Positions 35,345 to 43,710 of a stretch of DNA of 64,000 bases are shown here, piece after piece (the stretch's first letter is position 1; every line of letters starts with the position of its first letter). Both the position numbers and the translations under genes were made by a program. The stretch spans positions 1-64,000 of the forward strand of contig DUMA01000014.1 of the NCBI GenBank assembly GCA_012840135.1, given 5' to 3'. The notes under the pieces were generated by a model. It saw only the letters and a program-made list of their open reading frames with translations. It did not search any database and was not told where the DNA came from. This DNA is from Thermoanaerobacterales bacterium (GTDB lineage: Bacteria > Bacillota > Thermosediminibacteria > Thermosediminibacterales > Tepidanaerobacteraceae).

Positions 35345-35462
35345 AGATTACACCCCCAGCATTAAAGTCGTTCAATGACAATACTTGATTTCGGTTTAAA
35401 AAGTTATTGCCATCGCCCCATTTTCGTCAAACCCCGGTTTTTCACCTGAATCAAGTTTAATC

Positions 35463-35759
35463 CTAATGAAACCGTATTGTTGTTTTCATTATCTGTGTTA
35501 GATTTTCCAGCAAGGCAAATAATTCTTCTTCCAGCTCGGTTAATTTTTTGCCGGTATTCCTCATATAGGCGAGGGAGTTTTCAATCTCCTTCTTAACAAT
35601 GGCTGCTTCCTCCCCTGTAAGGTCCATTTTCTTTAGTTTATCATCCAGTTCCTTTGCCTTTTGAAGGGCATTCTGGGTCAAAAGCCCCGGCTCGTGGAGG
35701 CTGTTGACCTGGGCATTTAAAAGCCAGATAAAATCCATAAATTCAGCTATTTTCCCCAT
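35463..35759 (-). CDS. small coiled-coil hypothetical protein in symporter/CoA-transferase operon
   Basis: 98 residues, unknown function. It begins MGKIAEFMDFIWLLNAQVNS and then is a long amphipathic helix (LQKAKELDDKLKKM, LTGEEAAIVKKEIENSL, TELEEELFALLENL), a probable coiled coil. GAGGTG precedes the ATG. It is 22 bp downstream of the symporter gene, so it is certainly in the same mRNA. It might be a symporter accessory subunit, but nothing in the sequence proves it. Confidence 0.7.
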   Translation of the reverse strand: MGKIAEFMDFIWLLNAQVNSLHEPGLLTQNALQKAKELDDKLKKMDLTGEEAAIVKKEIENSLAYMRNTGKKLTELEEELFALLENLTQIMKTTIRFH

Positions 35760-35781
35760 ACCTTAACACCTCGCTATAAAA

Positions 35782-37212
35782 TCATGTCTTGCTTTGGAAA
35801 TCGACCGGTTTCCATTTGTCCGAAACCTTTTCCTTTATATTTTCCCATATGAATCCGGCTAAAACGGCAAGAAAATTCATTGCTATCCCCAGGAAGAGAG
35901 GATCAAAATCCTTCGGCAAAAGATTTTTGCCAAAAATCATGGAAAGCGGCCCTATCACCATCGAAAAGACGGCGAAATTTTTGTTTATCCTCCCCTTGAA
36001 AAAAAGGGCGGCGCATAGCGGAATAAATATCCCCGCACCCCTGAGCCCCATGGACATGAAGTTCCAGTCAAGTATCAGAGATTTAATGTTGCCGGCTATA
36101 AATATCAGTGTCATTGCCAGCACAGAAACTATCATGAATCTCGTAAATCTCAGCCTCGATGCGTCATCGGCATCTTTATTTATATAGCGGCCATAAATGT
36201 CATTGGTGAAAATGGTGGCGATGCCCAGGGCCAGACCCGCTCCCCCTCCCACCGTGGCTATGAGGAGGGTCGCCAGCACTATACCTCCAAACCACGGGTT
36301 CAGCGTTTTGAGCACGAAGTAAGGAAATGCCAGGGCGGGATTAATATCGGGAAAATGCATCCTCATATAAAGCCCGATAAAAGTTCCTGCCACGCCTATG
36401 GGTGGAATCACCAAAGCGCTTATTAGCGCTCCGGCTCTTGCTTCTTTCAAACTCCGCCCCGAAATGAGCGCCTGTATATAGGTCTGGGTAGACAGCACCC
36501 CTATTATCAGGGAAAAGCCCGCAGCAAAATCTATCCAGAATCCCCGGCCGAAAAGACTGAAATACGGAAAAGCCGGGAATGCAGCCCGATAACCCGCAAG
36601 TCCACCTCCGCCAGAAAAGGCTATGATGCCTCCCACCAGCATGGAAAGGTAAATCAGCAAAAGTTTTGCTATTCCCACGAGGCCCGTGCCCCAAACGCCG
36701 CCAAATACCACGTAGGCCGCCATTAGAATGATCGATACCATCGCAGCCGAAAGGGGCGATATATTCAGCATGGCCGTCAAAAGGGCTACTGCGGATAGCA
36801 CCTGGGCCACAACGCTCAAAAATATCCCCAGGGAAGAAAAAAGGCTGGAAATGGGGCCGGCTCCGGTCCCAAACTCTTCTACCAGCATCTGGGGGACGGT
36901 ACATTTATTCGTATTATAGAGAGGTTTCGCGAAAAACAATGCAAGAATCAGACATCCCATCCCGGCGCCAAGATTAAACCACCAGGCGGAAAAACCGTAT
37001 ACAAAGGCCAGTTGTGCGGTCCCGATGGTTGACGCTCCGCCCACCAGAGTCCCCATGATGGTGCCCGCCACTATGAGAGAACCGGCTCTGCGGCTTCCTA
37101 CGGCAAAATCGGCGGAGCTTTTTATGTTTCTGCCGGAATATATCCCCACCAGGGTGATGCCTGCCAGCGTGATGAAAATACCTGTTATATGCGCTGCATT
37201 TAAATCCAGCAT
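35782..37212 (-). CDS. sodium:solute symporter (SSS family)
   Basis: Membrane cotransporter of 476 residues with about thirteen hydrophobic segments. Family features include the second-helix ADFAVGSRRAGSLIVAGTIM and GTLVGGASTIGTAQLAFVYG, and the later LIATVGGGAGLALGIATIFTNDIY, which holds Na+ site residues. GAGGTG precedes the ATG. It is the first gene of an operon with the coiled-coil protein and both CoA-transferase subunits, so a short-chain or dicarboxylic acid is the likeliest substrate. Confidence 0.9.
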   Translation of the reverse strand: MLDLNAAHITGIFITLAGITLVGIYSGRNIKSSADFAVGSRRAGSLIVAGTIMGTLVGGASTIGTAQLAFVYGFSAWWFNLGAGMGCLILALFFAKPLYNTNKCTVPQMLVEEFGTGAGPISSLFSSLGIFLSVVAQVLSAVALLTAMLNISPLSAAMVSIILMAAYVVFGGVWGTGLVGIAKLLLIYLSMLVGGIIAFSGGGGLAGYRAAFPAFPYFSLFGRGFWIDFAAGFSLIIGVLSTQTYIQALISGRSLKEARAGALISALVIPPIGVAGTFIGLYMRMHFPDINPALAFPYFVLKTLNPWFGGIVLATLLIATVGGGAGLALGIATIFTNDIYGRYINKDADDASRLRFTRFMIVSVLAMTLIFIAGNIKSLILDWNFMSMGLRGAGIFIPLCAALFFKGRINKNFAVFSMVIGPLSMIFGKNLLPKDFDPLFLGIAMNFLAVLAGFIWENIKEKVSDKWKPVDFQSKT

Positions 37213-37265
37213 CTAATACAACACCTCGTCAAGCAAATTTAAATTATTATTAAAATCTTTCAATT

Positions 37266-37321
37266 GTGAAATTGTTCACTTTCTACATTTTTATAATACT
37301 ACAGCCTTTTGAAATAATCAA
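37266..37321 (-). promoter_or_regulatory. promoter and inverted repeat of the symporter/CoA-transferase operon
   Basis: Minus strand: TTGATT (37316-37321), 17-base spacer, TATTAT (37293-37298), then GTGAA-CAAT-TTCAC (37266-37279) overlapping the expected transcription start. The repeat is a candidate repressor site. Confidence 0.6.
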
Positions 37322-37398
37322 TCGGATCAAGACTTCAATTTCTATGAAAGTGAGCCCCGGTTTTGCCTCAAAATTTATAATCCTTCTTAGCCGCGGAT

Positions 37399-38325
37399 TT
37401 ACCCTATGTCAGAACTCTTTATTGCCTCCCGTTTCCTGCCGCAGCGGTTGGTCCCCCAGACCCCTAGCAAAATCATGATCCCTCCCACAGCATTGAACCA
37501 GTAAAAGGGCTCGTGGCCTAGGGTAACTCCTGCAAATATGGAAAATACCGTGGCCAGATTGGTAAATACCGAGGACCTGGCGGCTTCCACCTTTGAAAGC
37601 ATGAAATTCAGTAGTAGATAGGCCACAACAGAGGAAAGAAAGCCCAGATATCCTATGGAAACTACAACTTTTATATTCCCCAGTGGTGCAAAGTATTGCT
37701 GAAGATTGCCGCTGATTACGTGCTGTGCCACAGAAATGCCGTTGAATACCACGGCACCCACCCACATCATCACATAGGTGATTTCCAGCGGGGAATATTC
37801 CAAAGACAGCTTTCGTGAAAGAACATTGTAAATGCCCGCGCAAACCACGGCTCCCATCACTACGAAAGTTCCGATGAGGTTTCTGCCTATCTCCATGCTG
37901 CCCTTCATGGCAACTATAAAGACCACCCCCGCCACTGACAGCAGGATAAATGCCATCTGGGCTGGCGAAGGTTTTTCATTCAGAAATATCATCCCCAGCA
38001 AAGTGGTAACCACCGGCACCATGGCAATCATCATGCCCGTTTCCGAGGAGGAAGTCATTTTTATGCCGATGGTTTCACAGACGAAATAAGTCACAGGTTC
38101 TACGGCGGAAAGCAGGAGCAGCATGCCGAGGTTCTTTCCTTTTAAATCTATTTTGACCGAGCCGGTCAGGCGCAGCAACGTGAATACAACCACTGCCAGG
38201 CCGAAGCGGAGTCCCAGCAGGTGAAAAGGAGCAAGCACCGCCAGGCCTTCCTTCGTAAAAAGAAATGAAAAGCCGAATATAAACGCCACCCCGAGCCCTG
38301 CGAATAATGCGGAGTTTTCAGCCAT
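37399..38325 (-). CDS. EamA/DMT-family transporter
   Basis: Ten-helix drug/metabolite transporter, 308 residues with two EamA repeats. It begins ENSALFAGLGVAFIFGFSFL followed by PFHLLGLRFGLAVVVFTLLR, and the second repeat has a similar GYLGFLSSVVAYLLLNFML. The start at 38325 has AGGAGG. The frame opens 86 codons upstream, but that portion contains the promoter. Such proteins export amino acids or other metabolites; the substrate is unknown. Confidence 0.9.
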   Translation of the reverse strand: MAENSALFAGLGVAFIFGFSFLFTKEGLAVLAPFHLLGLRFGLAVVVFTLLRLTGSVKIDLKGKNLGMLLLLSAVEPVTYFVCETIGIKMTSSSETGMMIAMVPVVTTLLGMIFLNEKPSPAQMAFILLSVAGVVFIVAMKGSMEIGRNLIGTFVVMGAVVCAGIYNVLSRKLSLEYSPLEITYVMMWVGAVVFNGISVAQHVISGNLQQYFAPLGNIKVVVSIGYLGFLSSVVAYLLLNFMLSKVEAARSSVFTNLATVFSIFAGVTLGHEPFYWFNAVGGIMILLGVWGTNRCGRKREAIKSSDIG

Positions 38326-38397
38326 GATTTTCCTCCTGCCAAAAAAGTATGTTTCGGCATTTTTATAAAACGCATATTTACCGGAGAACATATATAA

Positions 38398-38426
38398 AGT
38401 ATACCCATACATAAAACAATAGTCAA
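38398..38426 (-). promoter_or_regulatory. sigma-A type promoter of the EamA gene
   Basis: Minus strand: TTGACT (38421-38426), 17-base spacer, TATACT (38398-38403), about 70 bases before the start codon. Confidence 0.75.
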
Positions 38427-38553
38427 TTATTTTAAAATTTGTACTTGTAAGGCAGATAATGACCTGGCTTCCGTTTTTATTGAATTTTGTCATGCAGGAT
38501 GATATATTATCTTTAACAGCATTTTCAATAAATTCATTTTGGAGGTTCGGTTC

Positions 38554-39093
38554 ATGAGGATCGGCATTGTCAGCGATACCCACGGCAGCCTTACTGCTTT
38601 TAAAAAGGCGCTGGAGGCTTTAGGGCCATGCGATTTTATTTTGCACGCAGGAGACATACTTTACCACGGTCCCAGGAATCCTCTTCCGGAAGGTTACGAC
38701 CCCCGGGAACTGGCCCAAACTATAAATCGGCTGGAAATCCCTTTTATAGCCGCTGCAGGCAACTGCGACGCCCCTATAGACCAGGTGCTGATTGACTTCC
38801 CCATCCAGGCCCCCTATGCCCTGTTTTGTACGGAAAAATTAAGAGTGCTGATAAACCACGGCCATGAAAAAAGTGTGGAAGAACTTGTGGACCTGGCATC
38901 AAGATGGCGCATGGATATTTTGGTCACGGGACACACCCATGTAAAGCGGTTGGAAAGAAAGAACGGCCTTTTGATTGTAAACCCCGGTTCGTGTTCTCTT
39001 CCCAAAGACGGTATACCTTCGGCAGCGGTAATGGACGAAAATGGTATAAAGTTGATAAATATCCTGGACGGAAATGTAATATCGGTTTTCTAA
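38554..39093 (+). CDS. YfcE/MJ0936-type metallophosphoesterase
   Basis: Binuclear-metal phosphodiesterase of 179 residues. The metal motifs are IVSDTHGS (D-x-H), HAGDI (GD), AAGNCD (GN-D in place of GNH-type), NHGH and TGHTH. NPGSCSLPKDG is the characteristic C-terminal stretch of YfcE. GGAGG precedes the ATG at 38554; an in-frame TTG at 38539 is too close to it. Length and motif order match the family, which hydrolyses phosphodiesters, usually 3'-terminal or cyclic ones. It ends in a terminator. Confidence 0.9.
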   Translation: MRIGIVSDTHGSLTAFKKALEALGPCDFILHAGDILYHGPRNPLPEGYDPRELAQTINRLEIPFIAAAGNCDAPIDQVLIDFPIQAPYALFCTEKLRVLINHGHEKSVEELVDLASRWRMDILVTGHTHVKRLERKNGLLIVNPGSCSLPKDGIPSAAVMDENGIKLINILDGNVISVF

Positions 39094-39131
39094 AACTAAG
39101 AAATTTTATTTCTAATATTTATAAATTGAAT

Positions 39132-39158
39132 CGGCTGCTATCAGCCGCCTTTTGTTTT
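39132..39158 (+). terminator. rho-independent terminator after the phosphoesterase gene
   Basis: CGGCTG-CTAT-CAGCCG followed by CCTTTTGTTTTT. Confidence 0.8.
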
Positions 39159-39294
39159 TATTAAAACAAACATCTGCGGCTTTGAATCATATCTTACGGT
39201 CAAGCATAAATCCATATCGATCCTGGGATTTAAACACGCTCAAGGTCCCATGATAAACCGTTTCTAAGTTTTAAAAATCCAAGGTCCTGCCGGT

Positions 39295-39334
39295 GCCGGT
39301 TTATCAACCGGCCGGGACGGGTATGATTTTTGCA
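39295..39334 (+). promoter_or_regulatory. sigma-54 promoter with an adjoining perfect inverted repeat
   Basis: GG (39320-39321), ten bases, GC (39332-39333) in GGTATGATTTTTGCA, matching the invariant -24/-12 spacing and the TTGCA end of the consensus. Just upstream is GCCGGTT-TATC-AACCGGC (39295-39312). The transcription start expected near 39345 lies before the TTG start at 39391 and excludes the ATG at 39334. A sigma-54 activator gene lies 4 kb downstream. Confidence 0.75.
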
Positions 39335-39390
39335 TGAGTACAGTTTACGGATACTGTAAAATGCAACTGCGTGGAATTGGAGGGAGCACA

Positions 39391-39708
39391 TTGCGCGTAT
39401 TACATCATCCCATTCTTGGAGATGAAACAAGAAAAACCAATGCCACCATAACGGTGGACGGTAGAGAGATTCCCGCCATTGAAGGCGAGCCCATCGCCGC
39501 CGCCCTTCTTGCCGCGGGGATAAAAAAATTCAGGGAGACCCCTAAGCATCACAAGCCGCGGGGCATTTTCTGCGCCATCGGACGGTGTACCGACTGCGTC
39601 ATGATCGTGGACGGTGTCCCCAACGTCAGGACTTGCGTCACTCCTGTGCGCGACGGCATGATAATTTACACTCAAAAAGGACTTGGAAAGTGGGGTGTAG
39701 AAAAATGA
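39391..39708 (+). CDS. 2Fe-2S subunit of an amino/imino acid dehydrogenase complex (HcnA/small-subunit type)
   Basis: 105-residue plant-type [2Fe-2S] protein related to HcnA and to the small subunit of proline/octopine-type dehydrogenases. ATITVDGREIPAIEGEPIAA leads to the cluster: Cys61, Cys66, Cys69 in FCAIGRCTDCV and Cys82 in VRTCVTPV. The TTG start at 39391 has GGAGGGAG at ideal spacing. It overlaps the next gene by 4 bp (ATGA). It is the first gene of five that are coupled by overlaps or gaps of 2 bp, so the products should form one complex. Confidence 0.87.
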   Translation: MRVLHHPILGDETRKTNATITVDGREIPAIEGEPIAAALLAAGIKKFRETPKHHKPRGIFCAIGRCTDCVMIVDGVPNVRTCVTPVRDGMIIYTQKGLGKWGVEK

Positions 39709-40799
39709 AGAACACGGAAATAGCAATCATCGGCGCAGGGCCTGCAGGCCTTTCCTGTGCGGTAGAAGCCGCCAGGGCCGGCGCGCAGGTTACCGTCCTC
39801 GATGAAAATTTAAAACCAGGGGGACAGCTGTTCAAGCAAATCCATAAGTTTTTTGGGTCAAGAGAGCATCAGGCCGGTATCCGTGGATTTCGCATAGGGC
39901 AAAACCTCCTGGAAGAAACCGAGAAACTGGGGGTAAACGTTCTGCTTTCAGCGTCGGTCTATGGCATATACGAAGACGGTCTCATAGCTTATATTAAGGA
40001 CGGAAGGGACCATACCCTTAAAGCAAAAAAAATCGTCATAGCCACCGGAGCTTCCGAAAACGCCCTGGCCTTCCCCGGCTGCACGTTGCCGGGTGTCATG
40101 GGAGCTGGGGCCGCCCAGACCATGATAAACGTGAACAGGGTGCTGCCCGGTGAAAAAATCCTTATGGTGGGCTCCGGCAACGTGGGACTCATAGTCTCTT
40201 ACCAGCTGTTGCAGGCCGGAGCCGATGTGGTAGCCTTGATCGAAGCGGCGCCAAAAATAGGAGGCTACGGGGTTCACGCTGCCAAAATTAGGCGCGCCGG
40301 GGTCCCCATATACACTTCCACCACGATAAAAGAAGTCCTGGGCGAAGAAAAAGTAGAAGGGGTCGTAACCGTAAGTTTAGATGAAAAGTGGAGACCTTTG
40401 GAAGGCAGTGAAAAAGAGTTTAGGGTGGATACCGTCTGCCTTGCCGTAGGTCTTTCTCCTCTGACTGAACTTGCCTGGATGGCGGGGTGCGAATTCACCT
40501 TCATTCCAGCTCTGGGCGGTCACGTGCCCATTCATGACAGTAATATGGAGACTACCGTCCCCGGCATTTACGTGGCGGGAGACGTAACTGGAGTGGAAGA
40601 AGCATCTTCGGCCATGGAAGAGGGGAGGCTCGCAGGAGTGGCCTGTGCTGAAAGCCTGGGTTACTTTGAAGGGCAAAAGGCCCTGGAACTGAAGCAGGAA
40701 ATATGGAGGCGGCTGGATGCCCTCAGGACGGGACCTTTTGGAGAAGCGAGATTCAGGGCAAAAAATGAGCAGCTTAATGCAAGGAGGAAACTGGCATGA
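39705..40799 (+). CDS. FAD/NAD(P)-binding oxidoreductase subunit (HcnB-like)
   Basis: 364-residue flavoprotein. The FAD-binding motif IAIIGAGPAGLSCAVEAARA is N-terminal, a second dinucleotide-binding motif MVGSGNVGLIVSYQL lies in the middle, and GIYVAGDVTGVEEASSAMEE is near the C-terminus. It fits the pyridine-nucleotide-disulphide-oxidoreductase-like subunit of the proline, sarcosine and hydrogen-cyanide dehydrogenase complexes. The ATG overlaps the preceding stop. It probably relays electrons from the substrate-oxidising subunit through the Fe-S subunits to a carrier. Confidence 0.9.
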   Translation: MKNTEIAIIGAGPAGLSCAVEAARAGAQVTVLDENLKPGGQLFKQIHKFFGSREHQAGIRGFRIGQNLLEETEKLGVNVLLSASVYGIYEDGLIAYIKDGRDHTLKAKKIVIATGASENALAFPGCTLPGVMGAGAAQTMINVNRVLPGEKILMVGSGNVGLIVSYQLLQAGADVVALIEAAPKIGGYGVHAAKIRRAGVPIYTSTTIKEVLGEEKVEGVVTVSLDEKWRPLEGSEKEFRVDTVCLAVGLSPLTELAWMAGCEFTFIPALGGHVPIHDSNMETTVPGIYVAGDVTGVEEASSAMEEGRLAGVACAESLGYFEGQKALELKQEIWRRLDALRTGPFGEARFRAKNEQLNARRKLA

Positions 40800-41305
40800 T
40801 GCAAAAACAGGGTGTGATATACCAGGGATACCCTTCCGAAGAAGAACTTTCCAGGATACCCGGCGTCCCTTCGGATGAAAGGATAAAAAAAGGCCCCGTA
40901 GCTTTTATAGAGTGCGCCCAGGAAATCCCATGCAACCCGTGCGAAGAAGCTTGCCCCTTTAAAGCCATAACCGTGGGTAAGCCCATCACCAATTTACCGG
41001 CATTGGATGAAACAAAATGCACTGGCTGCGGCACGTGTATAGCGGCCTGCCCGGGCCTTGCCATCTTTGTCGTGAACGGCTCAAAGGAGAAGGCCGAAAT
41101 CAGCTTCCCTTACGAATACTATCCCCTTCCGGAAAAGGGCGATGAGGTGGATTGCGTGGACCGGGAAGGCAGGGTGGTGACCGGGGGCACTGTGCTGAGA
41201 ATCGCAAAAAGTCAAAAATACGATGCCACGGCGGTGATAACGGTTCAGGTGCCCAAGGAATACATTAAAATCGTCCGCGGCATAAAACGACTGGGGAGGT
41301 CTTAA
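40796..41305 (+). CDS. 4Fe-4S ferredoxin-type subunit of the dehydrogenase complex
   Basis: 169 residues with two ferredoxin motifs: Cys46-x2-Cys49-x3-Cys53-Pro in IPCNPCEEACPFKAITV and Cys75-x2-Cys78-x2-Cys81-x3-Cys85-Pro in KCTGCGTCIAACPG. Cys40 may complete the first cluster. The first 38 residues and the last 75 (KGDEVDCVDREGRVVTGG) are specific to this subunit type. It overlaps the previous gene by 4 bp. The two clusters would let the complex talk to ferredoxin, unlike aerobic HcnABC relatives. Confidence 0.88.
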   Translation: MMQKQGVIYQGYPSEEELSRIPGVPSDERIKKGPVAFIECAQEIPCNPCEEACPFKAITVGKPITNLPALDETKCTGCGTCIAACPGLAIFVVNGSKEKAEISFPYEYYPLPEKGDEVDCVDREGRVVTGGTVLRIAKSQKYDATAVITVQVPKEYIKIVRGIKRLGRS

Positions 41306-41307
41306 AA

Positions 41308-41571
41308 ATGAAGGATGAATACATCTGCCGGTGTGAAGAAGTTACCCGACAGGAAATAGAAGAAGCCATCGCCGACGGCGCCACCACCATTTCAGGCATA
41401 AAGCGGAGGACCCGGGCGGGAATGGGCCTGTGTCAGGGCAGGACATGCCGCCGGCTCATCACTCAGATGCTTTCAAAGGTAAAAGATGCCGCTGAAATAA
41501 CTCCCCCCACCTCAAGGCCGCCGGTCAGGGCCATAAAGATAGGCGAAATACTGGAGGGAGAAGACGATTGA
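41308..41571 (+). CDS. BFD-like 2Fe-2S subunit
   Basis: 87-residue protein with a BFD/Fer2_BFD domain: Cys7-x-Cys9 in YICRCEEVTRQEIEEAI and Cys42-x4-Cys47 in GLCQGRTCRRLI form the cluster. In aerobic relatives this domain is fused to the flavoprotein; here it is a free subunit. GGGAGG precedes the ATG. It ends overlapping the next gene by 4 bp. Confidence 0.87.
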   Translation: MKDEYICRCEEVTRQEIEEAIADGATTISGIKRRTRAGMGLCQGRTCRRLITQMLSKVKDAAEITPPTSRPPVRAIKIGEILEGEDD

Positions 41572-42737
41572 AAAAGAATGCGGAGATAATAGTGATAGGT
41601 GGAGGTGTCATAGGCACATCCATTGCATATCATCTTGCAAAGAGAGGGCGAAGGGTGACCCTGCTGGAAAAAGACGACCTGGCCTCCGGATCCTCCGGAG
41701 CCTGTGACATAGATATCATACTCCAGTCAAAAAACCCCGGCATACACCTTCAGCTGGCCATGAAGAGCGCCGAGCTCTACAAGGAACTTGCCCGGGAACT
41801 GGACTGCGATATAGAATACGAAAATACCGGCGGCATGATCCTCATCGAAGATGAAAAACAGATGGGAGCCATGAGGGAGTTTGTCAGCAGGCAGAAGGCC
41901 ACCGGACTTGAAGTGGAGCTTTTGGACTTTAAGGAAGCGTCAAAACTTCAAAGGGGCCTTTCTCCGCACCTGCTGGGTGCCACCTACAGTTCCATGGACG
42001 CCCATGTAAACCCCATGAGGCTCTGCTTCGCCTTCGCCCGGGCAGCCCGCCAAATGGGAGCAGAGATCTTAACCGGCACTCCGGCAGTGGATATAAGGGT
42101 GAAAGGCGGCAGGGTAAAATCGGTGCTAGCGGGCAGCGAAGAGATAGAGACTGATACGGTTATAAATGCCGCTGGAGTTTACGCCCCGGCTATATGCAAA
42201 ATGGTGGGGCTTTCGGCTCCCATAAAGCCCCGGCGCGGTCAGATAATAGTGACGGAGCCGGTGCCCAGGTTTGTCATGGGAGATGTGCTCTCGGCAAGAT
42301 ACATCGCTGCAAAGTACAACCCCCGGCTTCTAGAAGGCTCCGACGACCTCGAGACCCGATTGGGCGTAGGGCTTTCCCTGAGCCAGACCAGAAATGGAAA
42401 CCTCCTGATAGGAGGATGCCGGGAATTTGCAGGGTACGATAAAAAAACCACTTACGAGGCGCTGAAAGCCATATTAACTCATGCCACAAGGCACGTTCCC
42501 TTATTGAGGGGCATCCATGTCATCAGGTCTTTTGCCGGCCTGAGGCCGTACACCCCCGACGGCCTGCCCATCCTGGGGCCTGTGCGGGAGGTGGAAGGTT
42601 TTATAATGGCTGCCGGGCACGAGGGCGACGGCATAGCCCTTTCTCCCATCACAGGCAAGATCATTTCCGACCTGGTGGTGGACGGAAAGAGCGATATAGA
42701 CTTAAAACCCTTGGGCCTCGAGAGGTTTGCAGTTTAA
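41568..42737 (+). CDS. FAD-dependent amino/imino acid dehydrogenase, catalytic subunit (DAO family)
   Basis: 389-residue D-amino-acid-oxidase-family flavoprotein, the likely catalytic subunit. The FAD motif EIIVIGGGVIGTSIAYHLA is N-terminal; LASGSSGACDIDIILQSKNP, KPRRGQIIVTEPVPR and the C-terminal FAGLRPYTPDGLPILGP are as in sarcosine/glycine oxidase and proline dehydrogenase beta subunits. The TTG start at 41568 has GGAGGGAG and overlaps the BFD gene. It is closely similar over its whole length to the gene product at 45699. The substrate is unknown; D-amino acids, N-methyl amino acids and proline-like compounds are candidates. Confidence 0.9.
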   Translation: MKKNAEIIVIGGGVIGTSIAYHLAKRGRRVTLLEKDDLASGSSGACDIDIILQSKNPGIHLQLAMKSAELYKELARELDCDIEYENTGGMILIEDEKQMGAMREFVSRQKATGLEVELLDFKEASKLQRGLSPHLLGATYSSMDAHVNPMRLCFAFARAARQMGAEILTGTPAVDIRVKGGRVKSVLAGSEEIETDTVINAAGVYAPAICKMVGLSAPIKPRRGQIIVTEPVPRFVMGDVLSARYIAAKYNPRLLEGSDDLETRLGVGLSLSQTRNGNLLIGGCREFAGYDKKTTYEALKAILTHATRHVPLLRGIHVIRSFAGLRPYTPDGLPILGPVREVEGFIMAAGHEGDGIALSPITGKIISDLVVDGKSDIDLKPLGLERFAV

Positions 42738-42801
42738 AGGATATTTACCGGTGGGCGCCGTTTTTCAAAATTTCTTTTTTAATTGAGAAGGGTGGGTCTG
42801 A

Positions 42802-43533
42802 ATGATCGTAAGAGGAGGTACCACCAACTACGGTGAAAGTATGGGAATCCTCATGCTGGACACCCGATTCCCCAGAATACCCGGAGACATAGGGAATGCA
42901 CTGACCTTTGACTTCCCGGTAAGATATAAAAAGGTGGAAGGCGCCACTTCCAGCAGAGTGGTGAAGGATGCCGATCCTGCCCTGATAGCCCCTTTCAGGG
43001 AAGCGGCCAGGGAGCTGGAACGGGAGGGGGTATTAGCCATTACCACCAGCTGCGGATTTCTCGCCATATTTCAAGAAGAACTGGCCGGTGCCGTCCGCGT
43101 GCCGCTGTTTACCTCCAGCCTCCTGCAGGTGCCCCTGATATACAGGATGTTGGGAAAGGATAAAAAAGTGGGCATCATGACTGCCAGCAAACCCCACCTG
43201 ACCCCCCTCCATTTTAAAGGCGCCGGAATGTGCGACATCCCTGTTGTGATCTACGGGATGGAAAAGGAAGAGGAGTTTCCGCGGGTGTTCCTGCAAAACG
43301 GTGAAACAATGGATGTGAACAGGGTCAGGGAAGAGATGGTGAGCGTCGCTCGGCGCATGGTAAAAGAAAATCCCGACGTGGGGGCCATCGTATTCGAGTG
43401 CACCAACATGCCGCCCTTCAGGCGGGCCGTGCAAGAGGCCGTAGGCCTTCCGGTCTTCGACATAGTGACATTGACCCAATGGGTGTACGCTGCCGTAAAA
43501 CACAGGCAGCCTCTTATCGATACCATCTTGTGA
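42802..43533 (+). CDS. aspartate/glutamate racemase family protein
   Basis: 243-residue cofactor-independent racemase-family enzyme. Two catalytic cysteines are expected at AITTSCGFLAIF and VFECTNMPPF, both present. It begins MIVRGGTTNYGESMGILMLD with no signal. GAAGGGTGG lies upstream of the ATG. It follows the dehydrogenase catalytic subunit by 64 bp and is followed by a terminator, so it closes the operon. I infer that it converts the L- and D- forms of the substrate used by the dehydrogenase. Hydantoin racemase or maleate isomerase-like activity cannot be excluded. Confidence 0.85.
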   Translation: MIVRGGTTNYGESMGILMLDTRFPRIPGDIGNALTFDFPVRYKKVEGATSSRVVKDADPALIAPFREAARELEREGVLAITTSCGFLAIFQEELAGAVRVPLFTSSLLQVPLIYRMLGKDKKVGIMTASKPHLTPLHFKGAGMCDIPVVIYGMEKEEEFPRVFLQNGETMDVNRVREEMVSVARRMVKENPDVGAIVFECTNMPPFRRAVQEAVGLPVFDIVTLTQWVYAAVKHRQPLIDTIL

Positions 43534-43538
43534 TTGAT

Positions 43539-43560
43539 CCGGCATTAGCCGGTTTTTTTT
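43539..43560 (+). terminator. rho-independent terminator after the racemase gene
   Basis: CCGGC-ATTA-GCCGG followed by eight T. Confidence 0.9.
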
Positions 43561-43710
43561 GTAAAAGTGCGGGTACAGGCGAAGCATTTAAAATATATAT
43601 CATAAAAAATTCTTTTTCGTAAATTCAATTATTGTATCTTTCCCGAAGGAGGAATTATCCGAAATTTGTAGAATATAAAAGGCTAATACTTTTTTCGGGA
43701 GGCAGGATTT

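Noticed and set aside
36341-36904. 187-codon ORF antiparallel within the symporter gene region
   Set aside because: Same-strand alternative frame of the SSS gene, rich in Arg/Gly/His, without start signals or domains.
39334-39390. 19-codon extension of the 2Fe-2S protein from an ATG
   Set aside because: This ATG lies on the -12 element of the sigma-54 promoter and has no ribosome site.
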